Positions 50,501-62,872 of a DNA stretch of 64,000 nucleotides are shown piece by piece. The notes under the pieces were generated by a model that saw only the letters and a program-made list of their open reading frames with translations, made no database searches and had not been told where the DNA came from. A program made the position numbers and the translations under genes. The stretch spans positions 434,001-498,000 of the forward strand of contig JACATO010000132.1 of assembly GCA_018389105.1 (NCBI GenBank), read 5' to 3'. This DNA is from Nautilus pompilius (lineage: Eukaryota > Mollusca > Cephalopoda > Nautilida > Nautilidae). Numbering within the stretch: the first letter of the stretch is position 1; the number at the start of each line of letters is the position of its first letter.

Positions 50501-53500
50501 TTTTACACCTACCAGTCTATTAGCTAACATGTTTAAATCTTGTTGTTAAAGGACATACTGCTCTGCCTTCCACTTTGACATTACTCTTATACATCATGTG
50601 TAATGTTAGAGATTCCAGCTATAAGCTGTATATAATCTCAGTGGGTGAAATTAATAACCTACAAAGGACTTCTAAGGGACCAGGCAAGTGGCGTCCTATC
50701 ACCCAGATCTCATAATTCCAGATAATGTGGATACAGTTTATTTATTTACTTATTTTCTATTTTAGTTACAGTGATTTATCTAAGAAATTTTCTTAAAAAG
50801 ATGGAAGGGATTAGTAATGAATTATCACTGCCAGGCCTAACTAAGGGAACAATGAAGTAAGTAACTATTAGTACATTGGTTAGATTAGTTGAACATAAAA
50901 CTAAAAAGAATGGTCACTACAGGTTTCCAAGTGTAAAACCCGTAACTTTTGTAATAGAAAATTTTTAGTTTTGTTTAAAATCCATTTGTATTCAGTCTTT
51001 TTGTTAAAAACAAAATAGATGCAGTTAATGCTGTAATGAAGTGAAAGTTTTTTTTGGTTCTAAAAAGTGAAATTTTAGAAACTGTAGTTATTTGTTTATT
51101 TTGTTACAAATCATAAATTTGATATCTTGATATTTAGATTCTTTTGACTACAAACTCGTATTGTTTATGAACAAGTTGTATAGCATGAGACGGTAGGTAT
51201 TCTTGGGAGGATGTATGACCAATAAGACGTGCCAAATGTTTGCATGCACAAGAACCCTTTGTTTAAAGATAAAATCAATTCATAAATGAAACAAGTGACA
51301 TTTTTTGGACTACATTACTTCAATACACAGTCCCTCTGTTTTGCAACACATAGCCCATTGACTTACAAGTTTTTTTCTTACCATCCTGTTGGTTTTTGGT
51401 TGTTCTATATTCACAGTTACATTACCTGTTAGATATTGTGATTCCTTGCCAATCTTTGACCTCAAAGTCCAAACAGGTGGATATTGGATGGGGACTATAG
51501 AGATGATATAGTAGAGGTTCAAAGTGCAGTCTGTTCCAAAGTGTTGATGGCCACCTGAGCACTGTGGTCTCATTGTCACGCCACAACAGAATACCTTGTG
51601 TCAGTCTTGTGGATGCTTTGGGATCCAACAAGCAGACACTTTCCAAAAGTTCAGGTGTCCATGAATACTGCCTGCATTTATGCCAAATGCATTAACAAGT
51701 TCATCAATACTCACTTGTCAGTTATCATTGGAGATTGTGTCCATTTTACCAATGTTTTCATCAGTGGTGGCTGTGCTGGGGGATCCTGATTGATCTTCAT
51801 CTACCACTTATGTCATCCACCACTCGTGTACTTTGTTCTGTGCCATACAGTTCTCTCCGTGTTATGCCAACATTCTTCAGTGTATTTCATTTGGCAGAAC
51901 ACCTTTGGCTCATGGAAAACAAATTACAGCTCTCTGCTCTTCTCTGGTGCATACTGGTGAACGAGAGGGTGTGATCAAGTTCTCATCAGCATTGTTTGTA
52001 CATGAGCTCCAGTTAGTTGCATGAAAACGACTCCAGTTACAGTGGCTATTGCAATGGTACCTGTGTGGAGTATCAGTGATATTAATGAGCCAACATTACA
52101 TTTTGTATGAATAAAACCGTAGGTTTGTCCAGGTTGTGGTTTTCTCTACTAAAAAGAGGTGAGACTTTTCCTGTGATGCATAATACTAGCATCATCTTTA
52201 AATGGAAGTAAAACAATGTAAGATTTGTAAATAACAAGCTGCTCTTGACTTTGTATTTAGCATATTTAAAGAAAAAAGCAGGATACTAATCGACTTGAGT
52301 GTGGGAGGGAAAAAAAAACTGACAGAATGTAACCAAAATATTTGACTCCATAGAATCTTGTTCCAACTTGAGATAACAGCATGTTGTCAGATGGTGGAAC
52401 TTTTTATATTTAGTTTTGTGTGTAAAATTTTTGTTTTGTTTTGTTTTAAAAAAGAAAACCAATCATTGAGAGACCTCAATTTTGTTAATAATGTAAGAAT
52501 AATATCTCACTGTGTGATAATGTTGTCTAGGGGATAGCTCTGAATTCTACTTAGTGACAGAGAAAAGCAAACTCAGTAACTTTACTCTCTACATCTTCCA
52601 AAGATGGCAGCCATGAAAATGGAGTTTCAAACATTTCTGAGTGTCAGTGAAGCACTTAATTTCAATATTTTGTAAAAGTGAGTAAGGAGAATTTACACTT
52701 TTCTTGCAACGATGCTTATCATTCCATTCTCTCACAAGCAATGAACATTTTCAGCCGCTCGGTAGGATAGGCTGTAGCTGTTTTCAGCCGCTCAGTAGGA
52801 CAGACTGTGAATATTTTCAGCCGCTCGGTAGGACAGGCTGTGGCTATTTTCAACCTCTCTGTAGGACAGGCCGTGGCTGTTTTCACCTCCTTCCTGTGAT
52901 AAAGGAAAATACCAGAGAAAACACATCTATGATTGAGAGCACAGGTGAAAACAAAGACTATTCAGATCAGCAGTTACATTATAGGGAAAATATAATGATC
53001 ATGGGCATCTGCAAGGGTCCACCCCTGGAAAATTGATAGTGATGGTGCACTGATTATATTATTTTTTGGTGAATCAGGCAATAAATACAAAGTCTTGACT
53101 GCAACTGGCCAAAGGCTGAGAAGAGAGTAGCAAGATAAGAAAATACTATATAAGGCACTGGCAAGGCCTGTGTATGCTCCCCAGTAATTTATCCTATGGA
53201 CATTTTTAGTAATTTTGCCCCCTTCCTGGAAAAAATCCTGCAGATGCCCATGGTAGTGATATCAGGTCTTCACTATATTGACAATTTAAACTCTTCCAAA
53301 AGTGAAAGTACTTGGTATTTTGATGATCAAATTATCTTTCAGCTAACCCTCTAGCCTCTCCGCATCATTAAAAAAAAAGTCAAACAATTGCTTGCTGCAT
53401 AATTTCAACAAAAATTATAGGATTTTGATTTTAGGAATTTATCAGTTGTTGATTTCTACACATAAAAATCAATTTAATGCCTGATCATACTCTTTTTTTA

Positions 53501-56500
53501 AAATTGTTTTTTTTGTTTATCAGGTTCACATTAAATAATATAACAGTTCCCGAAGTTCGAGCTACGCTGGAGGCTCCAATGAAACTCTACCTGGATGGAA
53601 ATTTTTCCAGTATGCAAGTCATTCTGAGCATGTATGACACTTAGTTATTTTCATTTTCAGAAATAAGAGTATAAAAATTACAGTAAAATAGCATTTTATA
53701 GAGAAACCTGTTTTAATTATGATAGATAGAATCAGTGGTTAGCTAATTCAGTATATTACATGTAGCCAACCTAATTATTTTATAAATTCATTTTGTTTCT
53801 AAAATGTATTAATACAGTGTTTATAATAGGTTCTTTCCTATCAAGATAGAATATACAATAGAAGTGGTCAATGATGTTGAATTTAATTAGCATACTTTTT
53901 AAATTTACCTTTTCTCTATACTTATCCTTTATATCTGTACATCAGAAATATATATATATTTCTTCTTATACTGAAAAAAAAAACATTTAAAAAGCAGTTG
54001 AAAGAAATAGTGGGCTAAAAACAGCTCAGCAGAAATGTTGTATCAGTTTATTATATGTGCAATATTCAACAACAACTGACAGTCTTCTGATGAGGGGGAA
54101 TAGTGCCTGTCACAGGTATGACATCATAATTATCTAATATGAATGTTAGGGTATCTGGATTTTGTTTTCATTAAAAATGACCCATGTCAATGGCAACATG
54201 GGAGCACCCATATTTATGCTGGAAGATCAGTTTCCTTGGTATTTTATTGTTCCTTACAGGAAGTTATCAGTTAGTCAACCTAAGTGTGATCGTTCACCTC
54301 CAAAGCAAAAGAAAGTCAGGGTTAGCAGATATTGCATATTCACACTATTATCTAAAACACCACACTGATGATGACAACAGGGAGAGATTACTGAAATCTA
54401 GGTTGTCTACCAATTGCAAGGACCCAGATTGAATCAATCATCGTGAGGATGCCAGCAATAAATACTTTATTCTGCAAGATGTTGATGGACAGTTCAATCA
54501 TTGATTCATTTCCCTCTAGCACCAATAACATCAATGGCAGTATTTTTTGCAGTTTGAAAATGATTGCAACCATTCACGGGACAACTGGGTTGGTTGGTTG
54601 ATTCCTGATTCCATGTTGGTCCTTTATTCTTACGTGTTGATACAGACAGTACAACGGCACAAGACTGGATGTTAAATTGTTGGGCAACAATGAAGATCAC
54701 CATTCAGTATTCCCATAGCTTCTGTGATAAAATCAACAGAGCTGTTATTTTTTGGGGTATGGTCTGATAGTTAGTCAACTGGACTGCCGTGGTTGAGGAC
54801 TCAAGTTGGAAACCCTATCAGAACCAGTTCAGCTTGGTGTCCCTCTTTCTACTGTTTCTTCTTTATCTTCTTCACTAGCTGGTTTGTGTGGGCTTCTTCC
54901 AAGCTCTCCACCCCCCTTTAGAAATGAAGAGTTCTGGTAGGGACTTTCATTAGGTTTATTTGGTAGCAGCAAGAGCTGGTGACCACATCACCATTAGCAT
55001 CTCACTGTTGTCTGCAGCAGACTGCGTGACTTCTGGAAGAAGGGTGTAGAGCAGGTGAACCAGCATCTTGTGCTCTGTTCGTACAAGTTGTCTCTTTTAT
55101 AACAGAAATCACTAATACTCATCAAATTCAGCTGAAATTACATTTGTTAAAGTTTGTTTTGGTCATGAATATTTACAGAATTTTCTGTGTGTTCTGGTAT
55201 CTACGAGACTGTCACCATTACTGCAATTGTTTATACAATCTGTTTCTGGTTTTTATCAGCCTATAATTTAGATTTTCCCATGATGCAACACTACAAAAGC
55301 TCAATTATTTTTCTAATCACTGCTGGCTGCTTACAAACAGCTAGCTTTCAAATTAATGTGGTGGACAGAGTAAAATGCTTGAAGAAAAGAAAAGAAAATA
55401 CAAAACTTCCACCAGAAATTAACTGTGCTAAAAAAATAAGAATCTGAGCCAAAATATAAGGCAACTGGATCTGCTTTTGAAGACTGACAGACATCTTAAT
55501 GATTTGACTCATAAGCAATCTTGAGTTTTCTTAGTGTTGCATTGTGGGAAGTTTTCTTAGTTATTGGCAGTTAGGAACTAGATTCAAATTGTATATTCAG
55601 TTAGTCACTTTAAGGTTGTTATAGTTGATGAATATCTGCTACTTAATGTCCAGAATGGGCATCAAAACAGTAATCTTATTGGTTTTCATTCACAATCCTG
55701 CAGTCCTTAGATTATATTATAATAGGTAAATAAATACACAATTTTAAGAAAACTGAAAATATTCAAGAAAAAACAGTAACCAGATTAATATGATTCACAA
55801 TGATGTTAAATATTAAATACAGAACTAAGCTACTTCCAAGATCTTCAAAGGTAAAGACAACTTGAATTATGAAGCTATTTTCCATTGATGCAAACTGATA
55901 TATTTGCTAATGCTTAATTGATATCAGTGATTAATAATGCAGAGTTTTGATTGTAGCCAATCTGGATCAATATTTGGCAGCCTCTTGGACATTTCATTCA
56001 ATACCATAATGCACCTAGGTAAGTTAATTAAAAGTAAAGTTCTTTTCAGGTTTTAATATGAAAGCTTTATTTACCAGCAGATGCTAAATGAGAAAAGTAG
56101 CAACAGTTCAAGTACTCAGTTTCTCTATATGCCTGCATGTAGATCCATGAAGGTAGGAACCTTGCATTTTCTATTTTGAGGCCTCATTCTGAGTTTGGTT
56201 AGGCCAGAAGTTTAGCTAGAAAAGCCTATGCCCTTTAAACACTGATAAATAGAGCAGATCCCACTTTTGGGGTCTGTTCTCTCTCTTTTCAGTGTGTTCA
56301 GCAAAACGAGAGAGAACAGAACATGTACTAGAAAAAATGGAAACATAGTGTGACTTTTGGGACTATTATTGTTGTCAATGCATAACTTGCCATATTATGT
56401 CATCTGTAGGCTTAGAAAAGTGGTGTATTATCACGGCTATGAGGCGGCGGCGTGCCATTATATTGCATGCATGATCTTTGTGTGTGAAATGTTCTTTAAA

Positions 56501-59500
56501 AAAATAAATATCAATTCACTATCAGGTTTTCACAATTCGAGGTCATAAGGGGCCTTAATCATTTCATACACAGTAAAGAGGAAACATTATCAGATCGGAT
56601 CTGTATCAGTTTTTGAAATGTTCTCAGTGTGTGAAACATCGAAGTTTTTATTAAATTATCCGAATTTTGTTAAACCTACCAAGGTTTGTTCCTTTTTTCA
56701 ACAATCTGAGGCCAACTGTCTTTACCATTTCAGTTACAGTGGAAGAGATACATGAAGCAAATATTACAACATGCAGTGCCACCATTGGACAGCTGGATGT
56801 GACAGACCCAATTGGTAGATATCTGCTGCTGCTTTTTGATACTTCACAAATAAAGGAAATGCTGTCTGACATGGTAAGAAGTCATACTGAGTTTCAGATT
56901 TTAATAATTCATTCAGGAGGGGAAGATAACTGGGTATTTTTAACTTTAAAAAAACTGAAAATACAACAGATCCGTTACACTGAATTGTTTTGGAATGAGT
57001 GTTTGACTTGAAACAGGATTTCAAATGGAAGAATTACACGTTGTTTAAATGGGATCTTGTTTTTCCTAAATAAACCCAACCTCTGTTAGCTGAACAAAAA
57101 ATATGTTGAACATTTCATTTTTTTAAATGAAGATGAACTATACATCACAGTGGAGATTATTTATTATTAACTTTCATTTTCTCCATGAATCCAGAAAGCT
57201 TAATTTAGAATTTCAAGTGTGCACTTAAATCAGAAATATAGATTTTTTTAAAGTTTATTTTCAACCATATTTTTATAAAATAAAGTCCACTATTATGCAA
57301 ATAAAAGTACATAATACCAATTTTTGCTCGAATTTTCTTACAACTTTTAAGAATAATTTAAATAATACACATTACAATTTTTAAAGAACTAAGTTATTTC
57401 AAAATCCAGTATTGCCTGGTAAGCATAATATGGAGAAAAAATAGGTTATAAGGTCCATGGAGGTATAAATGGTTAAGGGGACAGCAAATTTAAAAAGTTA
57501 CTTAAGCTCTCTTTCATTACAAAGGATGTGTTTTGATTCTGTTGATAGATTAAAGATGATATTTTTGTTCAAATGAATGAATGGTAGTCATTAAGTACAT
57601 TTAAATAGTTTAGGGCATTGGTTTGTATGCATGATGAACAATTTTTATATTCTAAGTATTCATTTACTGGTAGTTAGATGTCTATGAAAAAAATTTACTT
57701 TTTACACATATGTGATACTTAGCCAACTGGTTAAAAAAAAATATATATATGTAGAGAGAGAAATAAACTGTGAGAGGGAGAGAGTAAGTTAGACTACTGG
57801 ACCACCACTGATTTGAAAAACCTATCCTCCCCAGTTCAAATCCCAGCTTGGTATACCTTCTTTGCATGTTTTTTCTTTCTTACCAGCAGCCACATCTAAA
57901 AATAAAAAGCTCTAGTAGGGACTTACTGTGGTACATATGCAGCTGACTTCAATACGCTGTTCTCTTCTTGTCTAGGAAACTGAAAGTAGGGAATTTCCTC
58001 TGGATGTCTTACGTGCCTTCATTGGCACACAAATTTGAAGGACAAGAACAGAGAGTAATGAATTTTGGAAGTCTTTTTATTCCTGCTTAAGAACATATTA
58101 GGGCTTGACCGGTGTGCAGCCTGGCATTATGAGTGAGTAATAGCTACTGGTGTCACATGACGGACTGCGGGAAGCTAGAAAGGGGAACTAACTACCATCT
58201 CACATCACCCTCTTCTGTAAGAGGGTTGGCATATGAGAGAGGGGAGGTACTGGTATTTTTTCAGTAAATCAATGGAAGTTTCGATTTATTACAAATTTGC
58301 AGCAATGATTCTGACTTGGCAAGAAAAGGTTCAGGCCCCTTCAGTTAGGAAATAGGACCTCAGAATATTTAGTTTGTAAAGCTTAATTTTCTTGAAGAAT
58401 AAATCACCTTTATATTTCATTTTGTTTTAGCTGTGCGCCATGATTCAGAAGAACCAGGATGAGCTGAACAAGTATTTCAAGAACTTGCAGAGTGAGTGAT
58501 CTATTGTTTTTGAGACACAAAATAAGTTTTAATCTTTTTATCTTTCGTTACCTTTAACAACATCAATAATTAATCTCATATTGCTTAGACCCCTTTATAA
58601 ATTTAATTTCCTAACTTTTATTCTGACTAATTTTGCAACTTTTTCTTTAAAATCTATTAACCCTTGCAAAATAGGTTTACCTAGAAGTCAGCAAACAAAA
58701 GAGGCTCCCTAAAATCTAAAAAAAAAGGAAAACAGAATTCATATATTAAACTTAGCATTACAAGGTCAATAATCTTTCCTACCCTAACACAGTACCTCTT
58801 TTTCAGTGACAGGCAGCATGCTGTTGTTAGAGCATTTTCTGCATATTCTGGTCTTAAGGAAAATAACAGATTTTCTGATTGGGGTTCTATGCCAATGTAA
58901 AGTCTAGATAAGATAATTAATTACTGAGTTAAGAATGTTCCCTTATACATCTAACTAATTCTTTGTTTCTTTTACCACCTGAGAAGGGAGATAACTTAGA
59001 AGGGGGGACAAATAAACATAAGCATGTTTATCTCCCCCTTAGCATCTTTGGCAAAATGACATTTAGATTTATAGCAAGCTGCTCATGTATTTGTTTATTT
59101 TTGTTTCATATCTAAAGAGCCACTGATGTTTGAAGTGGATAAGCATGAAAAGTTAGCAATCAACATTACACCTCAGATTACAAACCTAACATCAAGACAC
59201 ATACATATTTCATTCAATGTGAGTATCATTCATTGATCCGACTATTTTTTAAAGTTATACATGGAACCTGTATCGTGCATGATACAGGAAAGAGACAGAG
59301 TTCTTCACAAAAAGGAAGACTGGAATCAATGGTGAACTGAAATGAAACAGCTTTGTTAACTGTTCATCTTAGTGTTTTTCCTGCTGTCTAAAGGAAATAT
59401 ATAAGTCAGTATTGTGGTAAAACCTTCTCAGATCACTAAATTTTGTTTACAGTCTAACAACAAATATCTGGAGCCACTGGATACTCAGAAAGCACAGAGA

Positions 59501-62500
59501 GATGGTGGTAGACATTACTATTTTTTGAATGGATAACATAATTTCAGAACCATCATGGTATATGATAGCTATCAGTTGAGGGCAAGAAAACTATCCAGCA
59601 ATGCAACTTCTACAGAGAGCCTACTGCTAAAACCTAAGGGCAGCTGGGATCTTAGGAAATATGCAATGGAATGGAAGGTTTAACCCTAACCTCACTGTAT
59701 TCTGGCCAGAATGAGAAGCTGGCTGTTTGTTACAAGAAGTATTGATGCCAAAACTATGTCACTCTCTTAGCTTGTGCCACAGGAAAACACAAAGTTCCTT
59801 TTGTTATTTTAAAATCAAAATGTCTGCACTGTTTTATGAAATGTAAATATGGATGCTCTTCCTGTGCTGCACCAAAATTTAAGCATTGCATGTGCACAGT
59901 TATCACCTAGAGATAAGGTTAGGTAGATAATTCTGAGTGGACATTAACTTTTTTTGATGGATTCATTAGGTGTATACACTTTTGGTACCAAATACAATAT
60001 CTATTTTCCATCTGATATATCAGAATGTACTTGAAATAGTCGAGTAAACCTACAGGAAGATCTATTACAAAAAAATTGTCTATGACAACAAATACTTTCA
60101 ATAGGTTTTGAAAATTTTTTGCTACAAGACGTTATTTCCATGATTGTCCAGTCCTGGGGGGTCCTTCACAAATGTTGTGTGTAAAGATTCACTTGTACAG
60201 TTCTCTATTTATAAAACTGTCAGGAATGCAATGATGAAGAAATAAAAGAATGACCCATGAATGACATTATTGGTTTAGAATATCAACTTGTGACAGATGT
60301 TGTTAATTATCAGAAATCCTTCACTGGATGAGGAGGAAAATGAAATTGAGCGCTTGATTCACTACCAAAACTGTTAAGCATATAATAAAGTCACAAAGAT
60401 TGTTGGAAAGATTCTGATATGGCTGCAACAGCAGCCCAATGTTACACCACTCATGCTAATGTAAATGAAGTGTATGCAGGATGTGGAAGAGAAAGAGGAG
60501 ACAATTCAGTCAGTGAGAAATGACTTATTTTTTCACTTCACTTCAAAAAATATGTCCCAAAAAACCAAAATACCGAATATTAATAACAATACTCTGCTTT
60601 CAACAACTTTTTGCTTATTCATTTAAAGAAATGCAACATTTGGTGTTATTACTAACAACTTGCATTGGCCAGTGACTGGATAACTTAGAAACATATTTTG
60701 TAATAATCTACCCTTATCTTTGATTTTAGGAAAATTTTGGTAAATTTGAAAATTTGAAACATGTACAGAATATAGCATAACTCTCCGGACATAAAAACCA
60801 AAAGAAAATCCACTAACAACATATTTTTGTATTATATTTGTGATACAGGTCATTAATATAGATTTTGGCACCAATATCTTTTCCACTCTCACTTAAGAAG
60901 AGCTCAAAAATGCAAAATGACCATCTTACAATTATTGATAAGAGACTATTGAACTATTTTTTATATTCATTCTATAATTTGTGATAATTACTTTTCACAC
61001 TGAAACCAAATCATAAACAGTAGAGATATAATTGAATAAGAACATTTCTGGTTTAAACAATGGATCCTGCTCCTCTCAGCATTTATCCCATATTCTTTTA
61101 AACATTTGTGAAAGGCAAAAAATGTAACAGATTAATCATTTTCAAATAATTTTCTCCTGTTGCTTGCTTTTAAATAATAGAAAAGCCACTCAATCTTTGC
61201 CTCCAAATTAATTTTGTAAGTAAATGGCTAAACCTACATTTTTCTAACAAATGTATGAAATGTATGAAATATTTAAATAGGATTTATTATTTTTCTGCTG
61301 GTTTAATTAACATCTCAGTTCTGAGTAATTTAAACTTATTTTTTGTCTGTTTTAACATCTAATTTTCATAGAAGATCTAACTTTGGTTTGACAGAAATTC
61401 TTCCCCAAAAAAATCCTACTTGTTTCATTGCTCAGGTTATCTTGCTTCAAAATGGCCAACTCATATGGCAACCAGGTTTCTGGAGAGCCCCATCATTCCC
61501 CAACGATAAAGTAATGGTACAGATTGACATCTACACCGCCCTGATAGAGGAAATTATCAAAATGAAGATAAACTCAACTTTTGCCAGCTCGAGTTTCACT
61601 AGTTTTAATTCAAATGTAAGTAAAAACCCAAACTTTGCCGTTTGTTTCTATTTCCATCATCTTTATTAGAAAGCAATTTTTATTTTTGTTTTTATAGCTG
61701 GATCTTTCAAAGTGTAGGCTTCTCATTTCTCGTTTTCTTTAGCGACTACCTACAGTGAGAATTCCTTCAAGTCTCCCACGGTTTTACTGGCCTTCCTTAG
61801 ATAGGGTAAGTAAATGGAACTATTTCTTTTTTCCAGCCAATGTTATTTGATGAGATGCAGACAAAAAAATCTCTAATGAAATTTAAAAAGCTGCATTCAC
61901 TTTTAAGAGGGAGCACTCGTTTACTTGTGTTTTTATTCCATCTTACTGAGGATAAAGTTTAATGCACATTTTATTGATCGGTTTGATACCATGAAATTTT
62001 ATGCGACTCTAAACAAATTGGTAATAGATACTGCAACCTTAAAGCTATTAAATATACGGTAAATACTGCACAGGGTATAACACTAAACCGAACAGGACAG
62101 TTCCTACAATTTTATTTTTAAATATTTAATAAACAAAAATTGCAAACATTGGTAAACAATGATGCAAATTTTCCTACAAACGTTTTGGTGTTGTGTTCTT
62201 GGATTGTTCTGGGTTTCTGGCCACTGTCCTTGTTTCTAGTCCACCATCAGCCAGCCAAAAGTAACACTCAAAGAACAGCGAAGCAACAGTTCAAACTCAT
62301 GGAGTGCACATCTTTCTGTGTTTGTTACAAAAAATAAAAGCTAAAAGAGCGAGAGAAGGGCATGGATGAATTCTGATCAGTATACATATTTTTTTAATTT
62401 GACGTCTGAAGAAGACCAAGCTAATATTCTGGCATCATCCACATCATGCTAAAACTGTGTTTACCTACACCTGTATAATTGAAAAAAAGTCTTAATCTTC

Positions 62501-62872
62501 ATATGCAGACAGGTGTGCTTTTATTCATTTATTATTACACACACACACACACAAACTAGTGCCCTAATTATGGATTCACCAATAAAGTTTCAATTTACTG
62601 TAAACCGTTTTGTCAGCTCACTGCCTGATGTGTACTGGGAATGTTGGAATGAAGCCATTTTAGCCAGGTTTTCGTTGAACAACCCCAGTGTATAATTTCT
62701 GTTGTCTTTTTAGATTATGGGCAAAAATGGAAATGTGTTCATCTTAACTATCACCGATGTCAACGTTATGGTGAAACTCGAGAGGCAACAGGTTTTACTT
62801 GCTCTTAGCAGTTTCATGACGATGACAGTTCGAAACAAGAAGGAAAGCAAGCAGGTCTTTGACATTAAACTG
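47543..62872 (+). CDS. Secreted LBP/BPI/CETP-family lipid-binding protein (partial at right edge)
   Basis: Family members bind lipopolysaccharide or other lipids in two long barrel-shaped domains; molluscan members act in innate defence. Ten exons join in phase: 47543-47666, 50766-50856, 53524-53631, 55957-56018, 56734-56873, 58431-58491, 59118-59218, 61436-61615, 61743-61805 and 62714-62872 (363 residues so far). It opens with a signal peptide (MMRLFIAAALLLFAGDATA). The order then follows BPI: an N-terminal GVLLSDTGIG, SLPGLTKGTMKFTLNNITVP, SGSIFGSLLDISFN, Cys142 (ITTCSATIGQLDV) and Cys177 (LCAMIQKNQDELNKYFKNLQ). The two cysteines correspond to the conserved BPI disulfide 135-175. The second domain has begun (NDKVMVQIDIYTALI, FILTITDVNVMVKL). 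Six or more Asn-X-Ser/Thr sites suggest glycosylation. Either of two adjacent ATGs (47543, 47546) could start it. Intron 1 contains a 78-base minisatellite. Confidence 0.87.
47867..48724 (+). repeat. 78-base minisatellite, 11 units, one E-box per unit
   Basis: Eleven head-to-tail copies of exactly 78 bases, GC- and CpG-rich, starting GTGCCCACTATCCGG, about 200 bases into intron 1 of the LBP/BPI-family gene. Copies differ at only a few sites: CGCTCG/CGTTCG, GGCGCC/GGCACC and CGGCTGG/CGGGTGG. Every unit junction makes GGTCACGTG, so CACGTG recurs every 78 bases, and one more lies just before the array at 47812. Each unit also has the palindrome CCGGTCCACCGG. Because 78 is divisible by 3 and the unit lacks stops in several frames, 320-352 residue open frames appear; they are artefacts. 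Confidence 0.95.
48725..50765 (+). other. Rest of intron 1 of the LBP/BPI-family gene
   Basis: Composition returns to AT-rich after about 49020. No element or exon was recognised. The acceptor before 50766 is CTATTTTAG. Confidence 0.5.
51310..52000 (-). mobile_element. Old mariner-family relic
   Basis: Minus-strand pieces read in mariner order: SREQQRAVICFP, then GVLPNEIH and HGENCMAQNKVHEWW (52000-51820). GSPSTATTDENIGKMDT, DELVNAFGINAGSIHGHLNF and WKVSACWIPKH follow (51780-51600), then a shortened catalytic region with YSPHP (about 51480). It belongs to a different mariner subgroup from the two copies at 31-34 kb and is more decayed; inverted ends were not found. It sits in intron 2 of the LBP/BPI-family gene. 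Confidence 0.8.
52748..52890 (+). repeat. 33-base tandem repeat, about four copies
   Basis: TTTTCAGCCGCTCGGTAGGA recurs with a 33-base period at 52748, 52781, 52814 and 52847, then fades. The translated frame has an 11-residue repeat (FQPLGRTGCGY), but it lies in intron 2 of the LBP/BPI-family gene and has no coding context. Confidence 0.9.
53020..53175 (+). repeat. Dispersed repeat with TATA-box-like core (copy 2)
   Basis: Matches 38430-38615 in the same orientation, including AAAGGCTGAGAAGAGAGTAG and AAAATACTATATAAGG. It is more decayed than copy 1. It lies in intron 2 of the LBP/BPI-family gene. Confidence 0.55.
54757..54960 (+). repeat. SINE-like repeat, CTTGGTGTACC family (copy 2)
   Basis: Begins with a tRNA-like head (TAGTTAGTCAACTGGACTGC, then AAGTTGGAAACCC as a decayed B box). 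AGCTTGGTGTCCCTC, a CT-rich middle and GAAATGAAGAGTTCTGGTAG GGACTTTC follow. It is in intron 3 of the LBP/BPI-family gene. Confidence 0.55.
55000..55956 (+). other. Intron 3 of the LBP/BPI-family gene, unassigned part
   Basis: AT-rich with no element recognised. The open frame at 55187-55447 has no known domain and no splice support. Confidence 0.45.
57785..57935 (+). repeat. SINE-like repeat, CTTGGTGTACC family (copy 3)
   Basis: tRNA-like head with TTAGACTACTGGA and the B box AGTTCAAATCCCA (57833-57845). CAGCTTGGTATACCTTC, a CT-rich middle and CCACATCTAAAAATAAAAAG follow, then CTAGTAGGGACTT. It is the best-kept copy of the family. It is in intron 5 of the LBP/BPI-family gene. Confidence 0.65.
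59219..61435 (+). other. Intron 7 of the LBP/BPI-family gene
   Basis: AT-rich. The open frame at 60892-60623 (minus) and others match nothing I recognise. Confidence 0.5.
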
